Assembly: GCF_900450705.1 (NCBI RefSeq)
Contig: NZ_UGHK01000001.1
Location: 1-64,000 of the forward strand
Source of the DNA: Avibacterium paragallinarum
GTDB taxonomy: Bacteria; Pseudomonadota; Gammaproteobacteria; Enterobacterales; Pasteurellaceae
Length of the DNA: 64,000 nt
Direction: 5' to 3'
Positions 1 through 10,193 of the stretch are shown here, piece after piece. The position numbers and the translations under genes were made by a program. The first letter of the stretch is position 1. Each line of letters begins with the position of its first letter. A model generated the notes under the pieces. The model saw nothing but the letters and a program-made list of their open reading frames with translations. It had not been told where the DNA came from and made no database searches.

Positions 1-2238
1 CCTGAGGGCTTCGCTAATCTATCCCAAGATATTCTCAATCTTACCCGCATACTACCAATGACCGCCGAAGAGCTTGCTGCTGCTCTTCAGGTGGTCAGCT
101 TGGTATAGCTGAAGAAGATCTCAAAGATTTCACCACAACTATTGCAAAAATGTCGGTGGCATTTGATATGTCTGCCGAAGATAGCGGTGATGCAATGGCG
201 AAACTTGCCAACGTGTACAAAATCCCGATTAAAGAGATTGAAAAGTTAGGTGATGCGATCAACGAACTCTCCAACTCAAGCCCCGCAAAAGCCAGCGACA
301 TAGTGAGTACGCTTGGACGAATTGGTGGCGTGGCAAAAAATTCGGCTTAACCGAAAATGCGGCAGCTGCTTTATCTAGTAGCTTTATTTCATTAGGTAAA
401 GCACCTGAAGTAGCAGGAACGGCAATTAATGGAATGCTCACAAAATTGATGACAGCTGATAAAGGCGGCAAGAAATTCCAAAACGCTTTGAAATCAATGG
501 GGCTTAATGCCAAAGATCTAAAAAATTCAATTGGACAAGATGCAGAAGGTGCTTTAACCGACTTCTTAAAAAAAATTCAAAAACTGCCGAAAGAAAAACA
601 AATGGGAGTATTAGTTGATTTATTCGGCTTAGACTATGCCGATGATGTGGCAGTGCTTGCAGGTAATGTGGAAGTGTTAGAAAACAGCTTGAAAACATTA
701 CAAGATACGGACTCAAATGGTAAAGCAAAGTATCTTGGTTCAATGGAAAAAGAATTTGCTGCTCGAGCTGCCACAACAGAAAACAGTCTGAAGTTACTCA
801 AAAATAGCTTTATGGAAGTGGGCGTTACGCTTGGCTCATCACTTTTGCCGATTATCAATAATTTTGTGCAAGGGCTTATGCCTATGGTGCATTGGGTATC
901 AGATTTAATTAGCAATAACCAAGAACTCGTTGCCTCTTTACTTAAAGTGGGAATTGGTGCAATAGCAGGTTTTTGGGCTGTCTTTTGTCATTGGGATTTT
1001 TAGTACCATCACAGGAACATTCTTAAAACTAAAAAGCGGTGCGGGATTTGTGTCAAAAGCATTTTCATTCATTAAACCGTTTGTTTCAGGTTTTGGCAGC
1101 ACACTATTGAACATTGTTAAAATTATTGCACTTTCTTTGTTGCCGATATTCGACAAATTAGTCACCATTTTAGGGGTTGTTAAAACTGCTATTTTTTCAA
1201 TGGGCAGAGCTCTGCTTACCAACCCCTCGGCTTAACTATTACTGCCATCACTGTCGCTGCTTATCTCATCTATGACAACTGGGAACCTATTTCAGCGTGG
1301 TTTTCTAATCTTTGGACGAAAGTCACGGGTTATTTCCAAAACTTCTGCAACTGGGTGCAAGGTATTGGACGAGAGCAACTGAATGGGTATCGAGTGCGTG
1401 GGCAGGGGTGTCAGATTACTTTGGACAGCTTTGGAATAACATCACCAACTTTTTCAACTCAGGCATCGGCAACATTACCGCCACCATTCTTAACTGGTCG
1501 CCGCTGGGGTTGTTTCATCAAGTTTTTTCCACTGTGCTGTCTTGGTTTGGCATTGATATTCCGAGCAAGTTTTCTGAATTTGGGAAAAATGATTGATGGT
1601 TTAGTGGGTGGTATTCGCAATGCGTGGGAAGGTGCGAAAGAAATCGTTTCTGGGTTAGGTAATGGCATCAAAGGTTGGTTTGCTGAAAAACTCGGTATTC
1701 ACAGCCCAAGTCGCGTATTTAAGGGCTATGGCGTGAATGTGGTTGAAGGCTTGGCAATTGGTATGGATAAGGCTCAGCCTCTTGCTACACAAGCCAGTCA
1801 AAACCTCTCAAGTGCGGTAAAATTCGCCTGTTTTAAATGATGCTGAAACGCTCTTTAAACCACTATTCAACGAGAAAAAAGGCATTTTGGAAACACTTTG
1901 GGACGATGTGAAACTTGGCGTGAGTGCTGTTGGCAATCTCTTAGGGCAAAATCAACCTGCGAATTTCTCCACGCCTGATTTTGACTCGAATGCACAACAC
2001 ACCGCTCCATCTTCGCCTTTTGCGGATTATCAACCCTTAAATCGACATGCAGTAGTAGGGCAAGAGGGAGCATCAGCAGGTCATTCGTTTGTGGTGAATT
2101 TTAACCCAACGATTAATGTTAATGCTAATCAAAATCAAGGGTGTTAGACCAAGTACAACAAGGCTGAACCTCTCTTTAACGGAATTTGAACGCCTATTAG
2201 ATCATGTGATAGATCAAAAAATGCGGAGGGCTTACTGA
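1..2238 (+). pseudogene. Phage tail tape measure protein, partial and frameshifted (prophage 1)
   Basis: This is the C-terminal part of a tail-length tape measure protein; its start lies before the window. The reading frame must be changed several times (near 100, 345, 1000, 1230, 1400-1600, 1830 and 2145) to read through. Each piece continues the previous one: residues typical of tape measures (AINGMLTKLMTADKGG, the hydrophobic IAGFWAVF segment, SPSRVFKGYGVNVVEGLAIG) appear in order. The last piece ends at 2238, where TGATG overlaps the next gene. The intact homologue of the neighbouring prophage (37223-39316) shares the MTADKGGKKF/TKAGKQFESFL and LGSSL landmarks. With this many shifts the gene is almost certainly non-functional, unless the assembly is poor here; the chromosomal genes of the same window show no such errors. 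Confidence 0.8.
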
Positions 2239-3162
2239 TGTATTGTTTACTTGGTGACATTGTTTTTGAACCTATTGATTTAACAGAATTTTCCGAAACT
2301 CAGCAAGCCAGTTTTGCTGAACATGCTGTAATGCGTGGTAAACCCAGACTACAAGCCACAGGTGATGGACTAACTACATTACAGTTTGCAGCAAGATTAC
2401 ACCACCAACTCGGTAACGTGGAAAGTCGCTGGCGTGCGTTAAGTGCAGCAAAATCTACACAAAAACCATTGGCTTTAGTATGGGGGCGTAATGGGCTTAA
2501 AGGTATTATGTGATCACTAATCTAAGCTCAACTACGCTCTTTACTGATGATAAAGGTAATGTGTTGTGCCGAGAGATTAACGTTAGTCTTACCGAATATA
2601 TAGGTAAATTAGAGCGACATTACAAGGAGCAGCATTACAGTTAGGTAATAATCGCATTTTAGGCTCAATTTTGCCTAAAAATCTTACGAATGCACTAAGT
2701 GAAATAAAAAGTCTAGTCAATAAAGGAGTACAGCTTTATCAAGCAGGTAAGCGTGCTGTTGATGATGTGAAAAATATCGTGGCGGTGATGCGACAGTTAA
2801 AAACAGATCCTCTATCAGCTCTCAATCACTTACCTCAAGCCTTATCTGGTCTAGATCAATCTTTAGGGGCATTTAGTGATCTTGTTGGTATGCGTTCAGT
2901 TTTGGATAGTGTGTCACCTTATTTGAATGCTGTAGGAGAATTTGTGCAGTCAGGGCAAGCTATTTACGATACGCTATCATTTGCTAAAACGAGCTTTGAA
3001 CAATTGGATATCGCTGATTGGGATAAAGGATTTGCGATTGCTGATAATGCTTTAAATGAAGTGATTGAACATATTGATAACCTCGCCACAACTACTGCCG
3101 AAATGACAGCTTGGGTGGTATTACGCAATGATGAGGAAGAAAATAATGAGAACCGTGATTAA
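2238..3162 (+). pseudogene. P2 GpU-like tail protein, two frameshifts (prophage 1)
   Basis: The first 91 codons (2238-2513) read as the N-terminus of the P2 GpU tail protein family (opening MYCLLGDIVFEPI, then a QATGDGLTTLQFAARLH stretch typical of the family). The frame shifts after LKGIM near 2510, continues as YVITNLSSTTLFTDDKG to about 2640, and shifts again into PKNLTNALSEIKSLVNKG, which stays open to 3162. Reading the three pieces as one gives roughly 305 residues, with a helical C-terminal half. In P2 GpU caps the tail tube at the head-proximal end and stops its growth. It lies between the tape measure and gpX, the expected place. Broken as it stands; sequencing error is the alternative. 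Confidence 0.65.
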
Positions 3163-3373
3163 GCATACTGTGAAACTGGGTGAGCGTTGGGACAACCTTG
3201 CCTACTATTACTATGGTGATCCTTTAGCCTATAGTCGTATTATTGATGCCAATCAGCAACTCAGTTTTTACGAAGTGTTGCCAATGGGGGTGACGGTTTA
3301 TATCCCTGTCTTACAAGTACAACCCACCAATAATGAACAGATGCCACCTTGGCTAAGGGGAAACAATGACTAA
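3146..3373 (+). CDS. Tail protein X (P2 gpX family)
   Basis: Small 75-residue basic protein with a LysM-like fold signature: an early WDNLAYYYYGDPLAYSRII stretch, then a PMGVTVYIPVLQ strand region, as in P2 gpX, which is needed for tail completion. The start at 3146 is chosen because GAGGA lies 9 bases upstream; an earlier ATG at 3128 would be in the tail of the preceding gene. It overlaps the end of the U-like gene and the start of gpD, as in compact P2 tail operons. Confidence 0.75.
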   Translation: MRTVIKHTVKLGERWDNLAYYYYGDPLAYSRIIDANQQLSFYEVLPMGVTVYIPVLQVQPTNNEQMPPWLRGNND

Positions 3374-4429
3374 TGTCGCTCAATATGATTTTTCGCTGTT
3401 TATGAAAAAACTAATATTTCCGCCGAAATTGAACCGCACTTAATTGAACTGAGCTATACCGATTATCTAGAAGGGCAAAGTGATGAATTAAGCGTAACCT
3501 TTGAAGATATCCAAGGAAAATGGATACGCCAGTGGTTTCCAACTCAAGGAGATAAATTAATTGCAGCGATTGGTTATAAAGGCTCGCCGTTAGTAGAAAT
3601 TGGCGGCTTTGAAATTGATGAGGTGGAATATGCAGCCCGCCCTTCAACTATTACGCTACGGGCTTTAAGTAGCGGTATCAGCAAAAATTACCGCACTTTA
3701 AAACCCAAAGCCTATGAAAACACTACCCTTGCACAGATTGTGGCACAAGTAGCAGGACATTTAAAACTTAAGGTGGTAGGAACTATTAAGCCTATTCCGA
3801 TTAAACGGGTTACTCAGTACCAAGAACGTGATGTGGAGTTTTTATCACGTCTTGCCCGTGAATATCATCACAGTTTTAAGATTGTAGGTGAACAATTAGT
3901 CTTTACCCATAAAGACGAATTAGGACAAAGTAATCCTGTCGCAGTCCTTGATGAGCAAGATGTCATCAGCCTACGATTGCGTGATCGCATTAAAGATACC
4001 GCAAAAGCGGTGGAAATTAAGGGCTTTGATGCCAATGGCAAACAGGTCATCAAGCAACGCAAGAACGCCTCAAAACGCCGTCAGAGCATTCAGCAATCAG
4101 CGGAAGCAAGCGGTGATACGCTACGCATTGTTACCCGTGGCGAGACCCAAGAGCAAATTGATGCCCGAACTGATGCCGCGTTAGCGGAACAAAATGATGA
4201 CCAGCAAGCGGGTAATATCACGCTTTGGGGCAATCCTAAACTGGTGGCTGGCAATACGATTTTGTTGCGTAATTTGGGCGTGTTTAGTGGCAAGTATCTG
4301 ATTAAAAGCACAAGGCATAGTTTAAATCGTTTTAGCGGCTATCAAACCGAAATTGAAGTAAGAATGCTTGAATTTATCCCTGATGATTTGATTACCTTAG
4401 GTATGGAGGCAACCTATGCAAACCCATAA
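3367..4429 (+). pseudogene. P2 gpD-like tail/baseplate hub protein, one frameshift (prophage 1)
   Basis: P2 gpD family (late control protein D), the hub that joins the tail tube to the spike, homologous to T4 gp27. The start at 3367 (MTNVAQYDFSLFMKK) overlaps gpX. At the six-A run at 3403-3408 the frame is lost: one more A would join FMKK to TNISAEIEPHLIELSYTDY. The rest, from about 3412 to 4429, is open and holds family landmarks such as QYQERDVEFLSRLAREYHH and LWGNPKLVAGNTILL. Single-base loss in a homopolymer is the simplest explanation; slippage in transcription or a sequencing error could rescue it. Its end overlaps the gpV start by 14 bases. Confidence 0.8.
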
Positions 4430-5027
4430 TTTTACCGCGACCTATCAAGAGGGCATTGTTTCTGCGGTTGATGTTAATACCCATAAAGTGCGGTGCAAAA
4501 TCCCTGCCCTTGATGACTTAGAAACCGCATGGTTACATTACCCTGTGCCTAATGCAGGCGGAAATCAATTTTATTGCTTGCCTGATGTCGGCGAATTGTT
4601 GGCGTTGATTTTAGACGCTCGCGGTGAAGGTGGCTGTGTGCTAGGGGCAATCTATAACCAACAAGACCCTGTGCCTGTGGCGAATGGCGAGATGTTTATG
4701 CTCAAATTTAAAAACGGCACAACCATTTCACACAATAGGGCAACAGGTGATGTAGTGATTGATGCGGTAGGAACGGTATTAGTTAAATCCCCAAGCCTTA
4801 TCACGCTTGATAGCCCTGAAACCAAAACTGCGGGTAATTTACTTGTAGAAGGGAAATTAACCTATATGCAAGGAATGACAGGATATGGCGGAGAAGGTGG
4901 TGCTGCGGCGGTGATTAATGGCACGTTAGCGACAAAAGGTGGGGATATTAAAGCCGATAATATCAGCCTGAAAAACCACGTGCATACGGAGCAAGGAGAT
5001 GGCAACGATACAAGTGCCGCCAAATAA
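4416..5027 (+). CDS. Baseplate assembly/spike protein V (P2 gpV family)
   Basis: 203 residues. The N-terminal OB-fold region (YQEGIVSAVDVNTHKVRCKI, then DVGELLALILD) and a C-terminal part rich in short beta repeats are those of the P2 gpV membrane-piercing spike. The C-terminus NHVHTEQGDGNDTS ends with the His-x-His pattern (HVH) that binds iron at the tip of gpV spikes. The gene follows gpD with a 14-base overlap and precedes W. It looks intact. Confidence 0.85.
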   Translation: MQTHNFTATYQEGIVSAVDVNTHKVRCKIPALDDLETAWLHYPVPNAGGNQFYCLPDVGELLALILDARGEGGCVLGAIYNQQDPVPVANGEMFMLKFKNGTTISHNRATGDVVIDAVGTVLVKSPSLITLDSPETKTAGNLLVEGKLTYMQGMTGYGGEGGAAAVINGTLATKGGDIKADNISLKNHVHTEQGDGNDTSAAK

Positions 5028-5083
5028 AAATCTTTAAACGACTTTAAAACCAATTTTCCTCTCAGCCCTGTATCCTCAGGGCT

Positions 5084-5443
5084 ATGAATACACAATTAAC
5101 TACTCATTGGCAACTTGCCCCTGAATTAGACAATCCACAGCCTTTACAAGGAATTGAAGATATTCATCAGTGCATTTCCAATATTCTCAATACAATTAAA
5201 GGTTCGGATATTTTGCGACCGCACTTTGGCAGCGATCATTTCAATTATTTAGATCAGCCTGAAGACATTGCTGTCCCTCATATCGTGCGTGAAATAAGCT
5301 ACGCCTTAGTACAATGGGAACCTCGTATCAGGGTTGAACGAGTTAATATCACTGGTGAAGCTCCTCATTTTGAATGTCTAATTGAGTGGCATTTAAAAGA
5401 CGAAATATATCGAGAAATTTATCAAACGGCGGTGAAGTTATGA
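5084..5443 (+). CDS. Baseplate wedge protein W (P2 gpW / T4 gp25 family)
   Basis: 119 residues with the gp25-like pattern: a central NILNTIKGSDILRPHFGSD (GS-x-x-x-R-P-x-F-G core of the family), then LVQWEPRIRVERVNI. It is the wedge component that links hub and sheath in contractile tails. The stop overlaps the J start by four bases (ATGA at 5440-5443), so the two are translationally coupled. Confidence 0.85.
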   Translation: MNTQLTTHWQLAPELDNPQPLQGIEDIHQCISNILNTIKGSDILRPHFGSDHFNYLDQPEDIAVPHIVREISYALVQWEPRIRVERVNITGEAPHFECLIEWHLKDEIYREIYQTAVKL

Positions 5444-6552
5444 GTTGGCAAAAAGACGATGTGAAAATTGTCCATGAGGACGTGAAACAAATTTTAAGTG
5501 ATGCCATTGTAGATTATGAACAACGTACAGGCAAAACCTTACAACCTGCTCATATTGAGCGTTCAATTATTCAAACCTATGCTTACCGAGAATTATTGGT
5601 ACGCAAAGGGATTAATGAGGCATTCTTACAAACCTTTCCACAATTTGCAGTAGGACTAGCGTTGGATTTATGTGGTGAACCTTTTGGCTGTTACCGTCTG
5701 CGTGATAAGGCAGCTCGTTGTGTGTTGCGTTTTAGTGTAGAGGGTGAACACAGCAGTATTTTAGTACCGAAAGGCACAGAAGTGGTAGTTACTCCAGAAC
5801 TCAGTTTTATCACCCTTGCCGATGATGTCATCACCCCGTTAATTAGTTATGTAGAAATTGAAGCAGAAGCCAATAAAACAGGCTCTATTGGCAATGGTTG
5901 GGAAATTGGGCGGGTAAAACAATTAAAACAGCCATTAAATACCGATAAAACCATTATGGTTAGCAATATTGATACGACAAGCGGTGGCATTGCCGAAGAA
6001 GATGATGAGGCTTACCGTGAGCGTATTTTGCAAGCACCTGAAGCCTTTAGCACTTGCGGTTCTATTGCGGCTTATCAATACCATACTCGCACAGTATCAC
6101 AAGCAATTGTCGATGTACAGGTGATTAATGGTGGAGGAGGTAAGGTAAATATCTACCCACTTACCGTAACAGGTGTGCCTGATGAACGACTTAAACAGGC
6201 GATTATAGACGCTTTAAGTCCAGAGCATCGCCGTCCGCTTTGTGATGTAGTTATTGTCAAAGATCCGATTGTGCAAAGCTACCAAATCGTGGCAGAACTT
6301 ACCTTACTTGAGGGGTATCGTGAAGATATTGTGAAAACCAAAGCTCTTGATGCCTTGCAGGATTATTTAGCGAAACGTACTAAAAAACTCGGTATGGATG
6401 TTGTCCCCTCTGCATTAATGCAGGTGTTACGCGTTGAGGGCGTGTATGACGTAGCTATTCAACAGCCGACCAAAATGATCCTCAATGCGACCGAATGGGC
6501 GAACTGCACCAAAATAACCCTAAATATCAATGGGGTACGACAAAATGGCTAA
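5440..6552 (+). CDS. Baseplate wedge protein J (P2 gpJ family)
   Basis: 370 residues from the ATG at 5440, which overlaps the W stop. It carries the gpJ landmarks RERILQAPEAFSTCGSIAAY (the D-x-x-Y-R-x-R-I-x-x-A-P region) and VINGGGGKVNIYPLT. Homologues form the wedge of P2-type baseplates. The C-terminal overlap with gene I (ATG at 6545) fits the usual J-I pair. No frameshift seen. The HP1-like prophage carries a divergent J at 39643. Confidence 0.85.
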   Translation: MSWQKDDVKIVHEDVKQILSDAIVDYEQRTGKTLQPAHIERSIIQTYAYRELLVRKGINEAFLQTFPQFAVGLALDLCGEPFGCYRLRDKAARCVLRFSVEGEHSSILVPKGTEVVVTPELSFITLADDVITPLISYVEIEAEANKTGSIGNGWEIGRVKQLKQPLNTDKTIMVSNIDTTSGGIAEEDDEAYRERILQAPEAFSTCGSIAAYQYHTRTVSQAIVDVQVINGGGGKVNIYPLTVTGVPDERLKQAIIDALSPEHRRPLCDVVIVKDPIVQSYQIVAELTLLEGYREDIVKTKALDALQDYLAKRTKKLGMDVVPSALMQVLRVEGVYDVAIQQPTKMILNATEWANCTKITLNINGVRQNG

Positions 6553-7114
6553 ACTACAATATCCGAGCATCATAAAAACCTCTGAAAAATATACCGCACT
6601 TGCAGAGCTAGGTAAGAAATTAGATTTGCAAGCAAAACGTCAAATTATGACCAGCCTTGTAGAATTGCTTGATGATAAATGGATAGAGCTTTTAGCGGAA
6701 AAATGGAGTGTCACAGGTTATGACGGCTTATTTGTGGCAGAAAGCGAAAGCTCTAAACGTCAGCTTGTCCGCAATGCGGTAAAACTGCATCGTTATAAAG
6801 GCACTCCTTGGGCAATTCGTGACGTGTTGCGTCAATTAGGTTTTGGCGAAATTGAAATAGATGAGGGATTAAAAGCCCGAAATTATGACTCTCACCAAGA
6901 AGTGACTCGCATACCGCAAGACGAACGTTGGGCGGCTTATGCTATCCGCTTAAATCAACCCATCACGAACGAACAATCAGCAGAAATTCGCAAAGTATTG
7001 CTGAATTTTGCCCCCGCACGTTGCATTTTGGCTGTGCTGGATTATAAAGCAACGCCCATTCGCTATAACAACAAAGCGACTTATAACGGGGCATACAATC
7101 ATGGCTCAGCATAA
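6545..7114 (+). CDS. Tail protein I (P2 gpI family)
   Basis: 189 residues from the ATG at 6545. Typical gpI features: IMTSLVELLDDKWIELLAEKW early, then LHRYKGTPWAIRDVLRQLGFG, the most conserved stretch, and a C-terminal NFAPARCILAVLDY. The protein belongs to the baseplate periphery and probably anchors the tail fibre. It overlaps J by eight bases and is followed by the fibre gene after 48 bases. Confidence 0.85.
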   Translation: MAKLQYPSIIKTSEKYTALAELGKKLDLQAKRQIMTSLVELLDDKWIELLAEKWSVTGYDGLFVAESESSKRQLVRNAVKLHRYKGTPWAIRDVLRQLGFGEIEIDEGLKARNYDSHQEVTRIPQDERWAAYAIRLNQPITNEQSAEIRKVLLNFAPARCILAVLDYKATPIRYNNKATYNGAYNHGSA

Positions 7115-7162
7115 TTTTAATGTCTATTTAAACTGCATTTAAAGATAATTTAAGGATAGGAA

Positions 7163-9046
7163 ATGGCAAATCTAACAGAGCAAGAAAAATGGGAAAAAGG
7201 CATTTATCAAATTGAGGAAAATGACCCTGTACATGGTGGTGAAGATGGTATCACCAACAAACCTATTAAACAGCTGGCTAACCGTACCTCTTGGCTTAAA
7301 AATCAGCTAGAAACGACAAAACAGCAAGGGCGACCTAAGCCATTAAGTGCTACTACAACCGAAGCCGTGGAAAGTGATGGACATACACATAGCCTTCCGC
7401 AAGGCTCAACTACGCAAAAAGGGCTGATCCAACTTACTGATAGCATTAATATGGCATCAAGCGTGTTTGGGGCAAGTGCGTTGGCGGTGAAAACGGCGTT
7501 TGATAAAGCCGAAAGTGCTTACAATTTGGCTGAAAGCAAACAATCACCAGCCACAACCTTAGCAGGCTATAAGATTGCGGATTTTGCCCAACGTGCCTTG
7601 ACCGCAAGCGATAATCTCAATGACATCACTGTAAAAGGCATCTATCACAACTCAACTTATCGCAACACGCCAAATAACAATTATCCCGAAGAACAATCCG
7701 GGGTGTTGCTTGTACTGTCAGCAGATGAGCAAATCTATTTTGCCTCTAACGGTAAGATGTTTAAACGCCTTAAAAGCAACAACAATTGGGCGAATGGCTG
7801 GGTGAGACTGGATAATTTGACTACCCCCATCGGTGCTGACCAAAATCTTGATGAGATAACCACAGACGGCAATTATTATATTGTTGGCTCGTCTAAAGCA
7901 ACGCTAGCAAAAAATTACCCCGTTGAGAGAGGTGATGGGGCTTTAGAGGTCTTTGGCAACGGATATTTTCAGCGGTTTACCACGTTTCATTCGTGCCAAG
8001 TTTTCAACCGTCGTAAAGTCGGCGGCAATTGGACAAATTGGGTAATGAGTGCTGATGATAAGAGTGAGATACGCCAAAAGACCATTGATTACACCAAGGC
8101 AGAGGGTTATGCCTACAGCGGTTTTTACCGACCAAACGGCGATAAACTTAACAACCTGCCGCTTGCCAGTTTGATGGTGCACATCACACACCCATCCTAC
8201 ACCACCAACGCCCACGCAAGAGGGATTGGTTTTAGTTATGGTAGTTATAACGGCAATCAGGCTTGGGATATATTTACCACGGCATTTGACGCAAATGGCA
8301 CTTATCTCGGACAAAAACAGATTATGACCGAGTTAGGAGGGATATTTAGAGGTGACATTAACCTTAATAATAACATGCTGGGATTTAGTGCAGATACAAA
8401 AGATTTTATCAATAGCAAGAATATTGATGGTATTTGGCACGATGACAACAGCAACACCTTTCATTTTCAGTCTGACAGCACTTACAAAAAAACAGGCGAC
8501 GCAGGTAACGCAAGTTTATCGGCTGTTAATTATTTTGCCAGTGGACGAGTAGAGATTAAAAGTAACACCTGGGGGCGCATCCGTGCCATCCTACCCGATG
8601 GTGGTTATTGGCAGTGGGAAGTCAATCCTGCCTCAGCAACCGACCCACGCTTTAATTTTGTCTACCGCTATCCAAACCAGGAAAACCCTGACCGCTACGT
8701 GAGGTTCCCGACCGTTCAGCAAGGCGGTGAGACGGTTGCCTATCAAAGTTGGGTGAATGGGAAAGTGGCGGTGTTAACGGGTGTAGTTGAACACGGAGCC
8801 ACTTTGCCATTACCTCCATCATTTAGCGAAGGACAATGTAAGTTTTTTGTCTCAATGAATTTTGACGATCCAAGGACACAACCATGGGATATTCAGGAAT
8901 CAGGCAGAAGCAAATCTTACTATCAACGTTGTTTTGTTACAGGGCGAACAGTTACAGCTCAAGCTTGGCACGGTGAGGGGCGAGGTATGGACGTAGGCTC
9001 CTGGACAAACGGTAGAGCCAACTATCTTGTTATTGGAATTAAATAG
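7163..9046 (+). CDS. Tail fibre protein (prophage 1)
   Basis: 627 residues, preceded by AAGGATAGG. The N-terminus (ANLTEQEKWEKGIYQIEEND) is the baseplate-attachment part of P2-like fibres in Pasteurellaceae; a central part has pyocin knob-like repeats (ITVKGIYHNSTYRNTP, TTDGNYYIVGSSK), and the C-terminus is the receptor-binding tip. Residues about 305-400 and 470-535 closely match the fibre of the second prophage (TIDYTKAEGYAYSGFYRPNG; LPDGGYWQWEVNPAS), but the tips differ. The tip here ends NYLVIGIK. It is followed by its assembly gene, as usual. Confidence 0.85.
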   Translation: MANLTEQEKWEKGIYQIEENDPVHGGEDGITNKPIKQLANRTSWLKNQLETTKQQGRPKPLSATTTEAVESDGHTHSLPQGSTTQKGLIQLTDSINMASSVFGASALAVKTAFDKAESAYNLAESKQSPATTLAGYKIADFAQRALTASDNLNDITVKGIYHNSTYRNTPNNNYPEEQSGVLLVLSADEQIYFASNGKMFKRLKSNNNWANGWVRLDNLTTPIGADQNLDEITTDGNYYIVGSSKATLAKNYPVERGDGALEVFGNGYFQRFTTFHSCQVFNRRKVGGNWTNWVMSADDKSEIRQKTIDYTKAEGYAYSGFYRPNGDKLNNLPLASLMVHITHPSYTTNAHARGIGFSYGSYNGNQAWDIFTTAFDANGTYLGQKQIMTELGGIFRGDINLNNNMLGFSADTKDFINSKNIDGIWHDDNSNTFHFQSDSTYKKTGDAGNASLSAVNYFASGRVEIKSNTWGRIRAILPDGGYWQWEVNPASATDPRFNFVYRYPNQENPDRYVRFPTVQQGGETVAYQSWVNGKVAVLTGVVEHGATLPLPPSFSEGQCKFFVSMNFDDPRTQPWDIQESGRSKSYYQRCFVTGRTVTAQAWHGEGRGMDVGSWTNGRANYLVIGIK

Positions 9047-9054
9047 GAGCAAAT

Positions 9055-9696
9055 ATGTTTTATGTTTTTAATAAATTGGGGGATTTCCTTTACAGTTGCG
9101 ATAATCGGATGAACGAGGAAGATTTGGCGCAACGTGGCGAAACGGCGGTAGCGAGCGAAAAGGTTTTTATCAATCCCGTGCTGGTGAATGGAAACATTAT
9201 CGATAAAGGCAATGCCCCGAGCGAATATCACCGTTGGAACGGGGCGGAATGGGTATTATCAACGGAAAAACAAGCCGAACTGCTTACCGACCAACGCAAC
9301 CAAATCCGCTTACAAATCAACGCCAAACGCGATGCGTGCGTAAACGGCGGTGTATATGTACCAGAAATCGGCAAATGGGTGGATACGGACGAAAAAGGGC
9401 GTGCCACGTTGGTTGAAATCAAAGCGGATTTTGACTTAAACGGCAAAACGGAAGAAAACGGCGAGCCGCGTATTTTCACCCTGATTTGTGCGGATAACAC
9501 CGCAGAGCCACTGGATTTTGACAAATTCAAAGCGGTGTGGAACGCGGCGAAAACGCTCAAAGAAAAAATGTTTGAAAACGCCTATATGCACAAGATTTTG
9601 TTAGAACAAGCGGAAAATCCGCTTGAGTATGACTGGTCAATCGGCTGGTCGCAAACCTATGAGGAATACCAAAATGAGCAAGAAAAATCCCTTTAA
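9055..9696 (+). CDS. Tail fibre assembly protein
   Basis: 213 residues. It has the layout of tail-fibre assembly chaperones in Mu/P2-like phages of Pasteurellaceae: an N-terminal YNxxGxF-type start, PSEYHRWNGAEWVLS, a helical middle (ELLTDQRNQIRLQINAKR, equivalent to the conserved chaperone segment), and a DYSIGW-like end (YDWSIGWSQTYEEYQ). It acts in trans on the fibre encoded just upstream. The gap is only eight bases, and its end overlaps the next gene by 23. Confidence 0.8.
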   Translation: MFYVFNKLGDFLYSCDNRMNEEDLAQRGETAVASEKVFINPVLVNGNIIDKGNAPSEYHRWNGAEWVLSTEKQAELLTDQRNQIRLQINAKRDACVNGGVYVPEIGKWVDTDEKGRATLVEIKADFDLNGKTEENGEPRIFTLICADNTAEPLDFDKFKAVWNAAKTLKEKMFENAYMHKILLEQAENPLEYDWSIGWSQTYEEYQNEQEKSL

Positions 9697-9970
9697 AACG
9701 TGGGGCTATCACGTTTTGATTGCCCTCGACCAACTTTGCAACGCCTTAACGGGCGGTGGGGCAGATGAAACCTTTTCCAGCCGTTGTTACCGCCGAGCCG
9801 TGTTAGAGAGCAAGCCCAAAGCCCGCTGGCGGTTTTGGTTTCGGCTGGTGAATGGGCTGTTTTTCGACAAAGACCATTGCAAAACCGCCTATGAAAGCGA
9901 GGTGAAACGGCGGCAATATCCTACAGATTTTTCAGAGGTGATCTACATTAAGAAACGGCAATTACGCTGA
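9674..9970 (+). CDS. Hypothetical phage protein
   Basis: 98 residues from the ATG at 9674, with GAGG 11 bases upstream. The stretch WGYHVLIALDQLCNALTGGGADETFSSRCYRRA is typical of a small family found after tail-fibre genes in Pasteurellaceae and other Mu/lambda-like prophages; its function is not known to me. It is basic and has aromatic-rich helices but no clear signal peptide. The C-terminal VIYIKKRQLR runs into the remains of another small gene, and a frameshift near 9950 may have fused or cut the two. Confidence 0.5.
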   Translation: MSKKNPFKTWGYHVLIALDQLCNALTGGGADETFSSRCYRRAVLESKPKARWRFWFRLVNGLFFDKDHCKTAYESEVKRRQYPTDFSEVIYIKKRQLR

Positions 9971-10145
9971 AATTGTTTATGAAAGCCCATTTGGCAAGCT
10001 ATTAGTGGTTGAGCAAACAGACTCGGAGCTGCCCGCAGTGCATTGGCATAATGCCGATGGCTCTTACCATAAAGACGAGGATAATCAGGTTATTTCAAAT
10101 GAGTTAGATATTATTTGGGAGGGGCAAAATGAAGTAAACGTTTAG
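9954..10145 (+). pseudogene. Remnant of a small phage gene without start codon
   Basis: An open frame of 63 codons (AEIVYESPFGKLLVVEQT in its first half, HNADGSYHKDEDNQ in the middle) ends at TAG 10143-10145. It has no ATG or GTG in frame, and its first residues overlap the end of the gene at 9674. The protein-like composition suggests a real small gene whose 5' end was lost or shifted; the in-phase join would be near AAGAAACGG at 9950. Function unknown. Confidence 0.35.
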
Positions 10146-10163
10146 AGCAAAAGAAGAAGCGGC

Positions 10164-10193
10164 GATGTGGTAGGCTCTGACCTCTACCACATC
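10164..10193 (+). promoter_or_regulatory. Hairpin upstream of com (copy 1)
   Basis: A perfect 10-bp stem: GATGTGGTAG at 10164-10173 pairs with CTACCACATC at 10184-10193. TAGGCT in the loop side can instead pair with AGCCTA at 10194-10199, so two mutually exclusive folds are possible. It lies about 90 bases upstream of com and is repeated identically at 45346-45375. There is no T-run, so it is not an intrinsic terminator; a role in mRNA stability or control of com is inferred. Confidence 0.5.
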
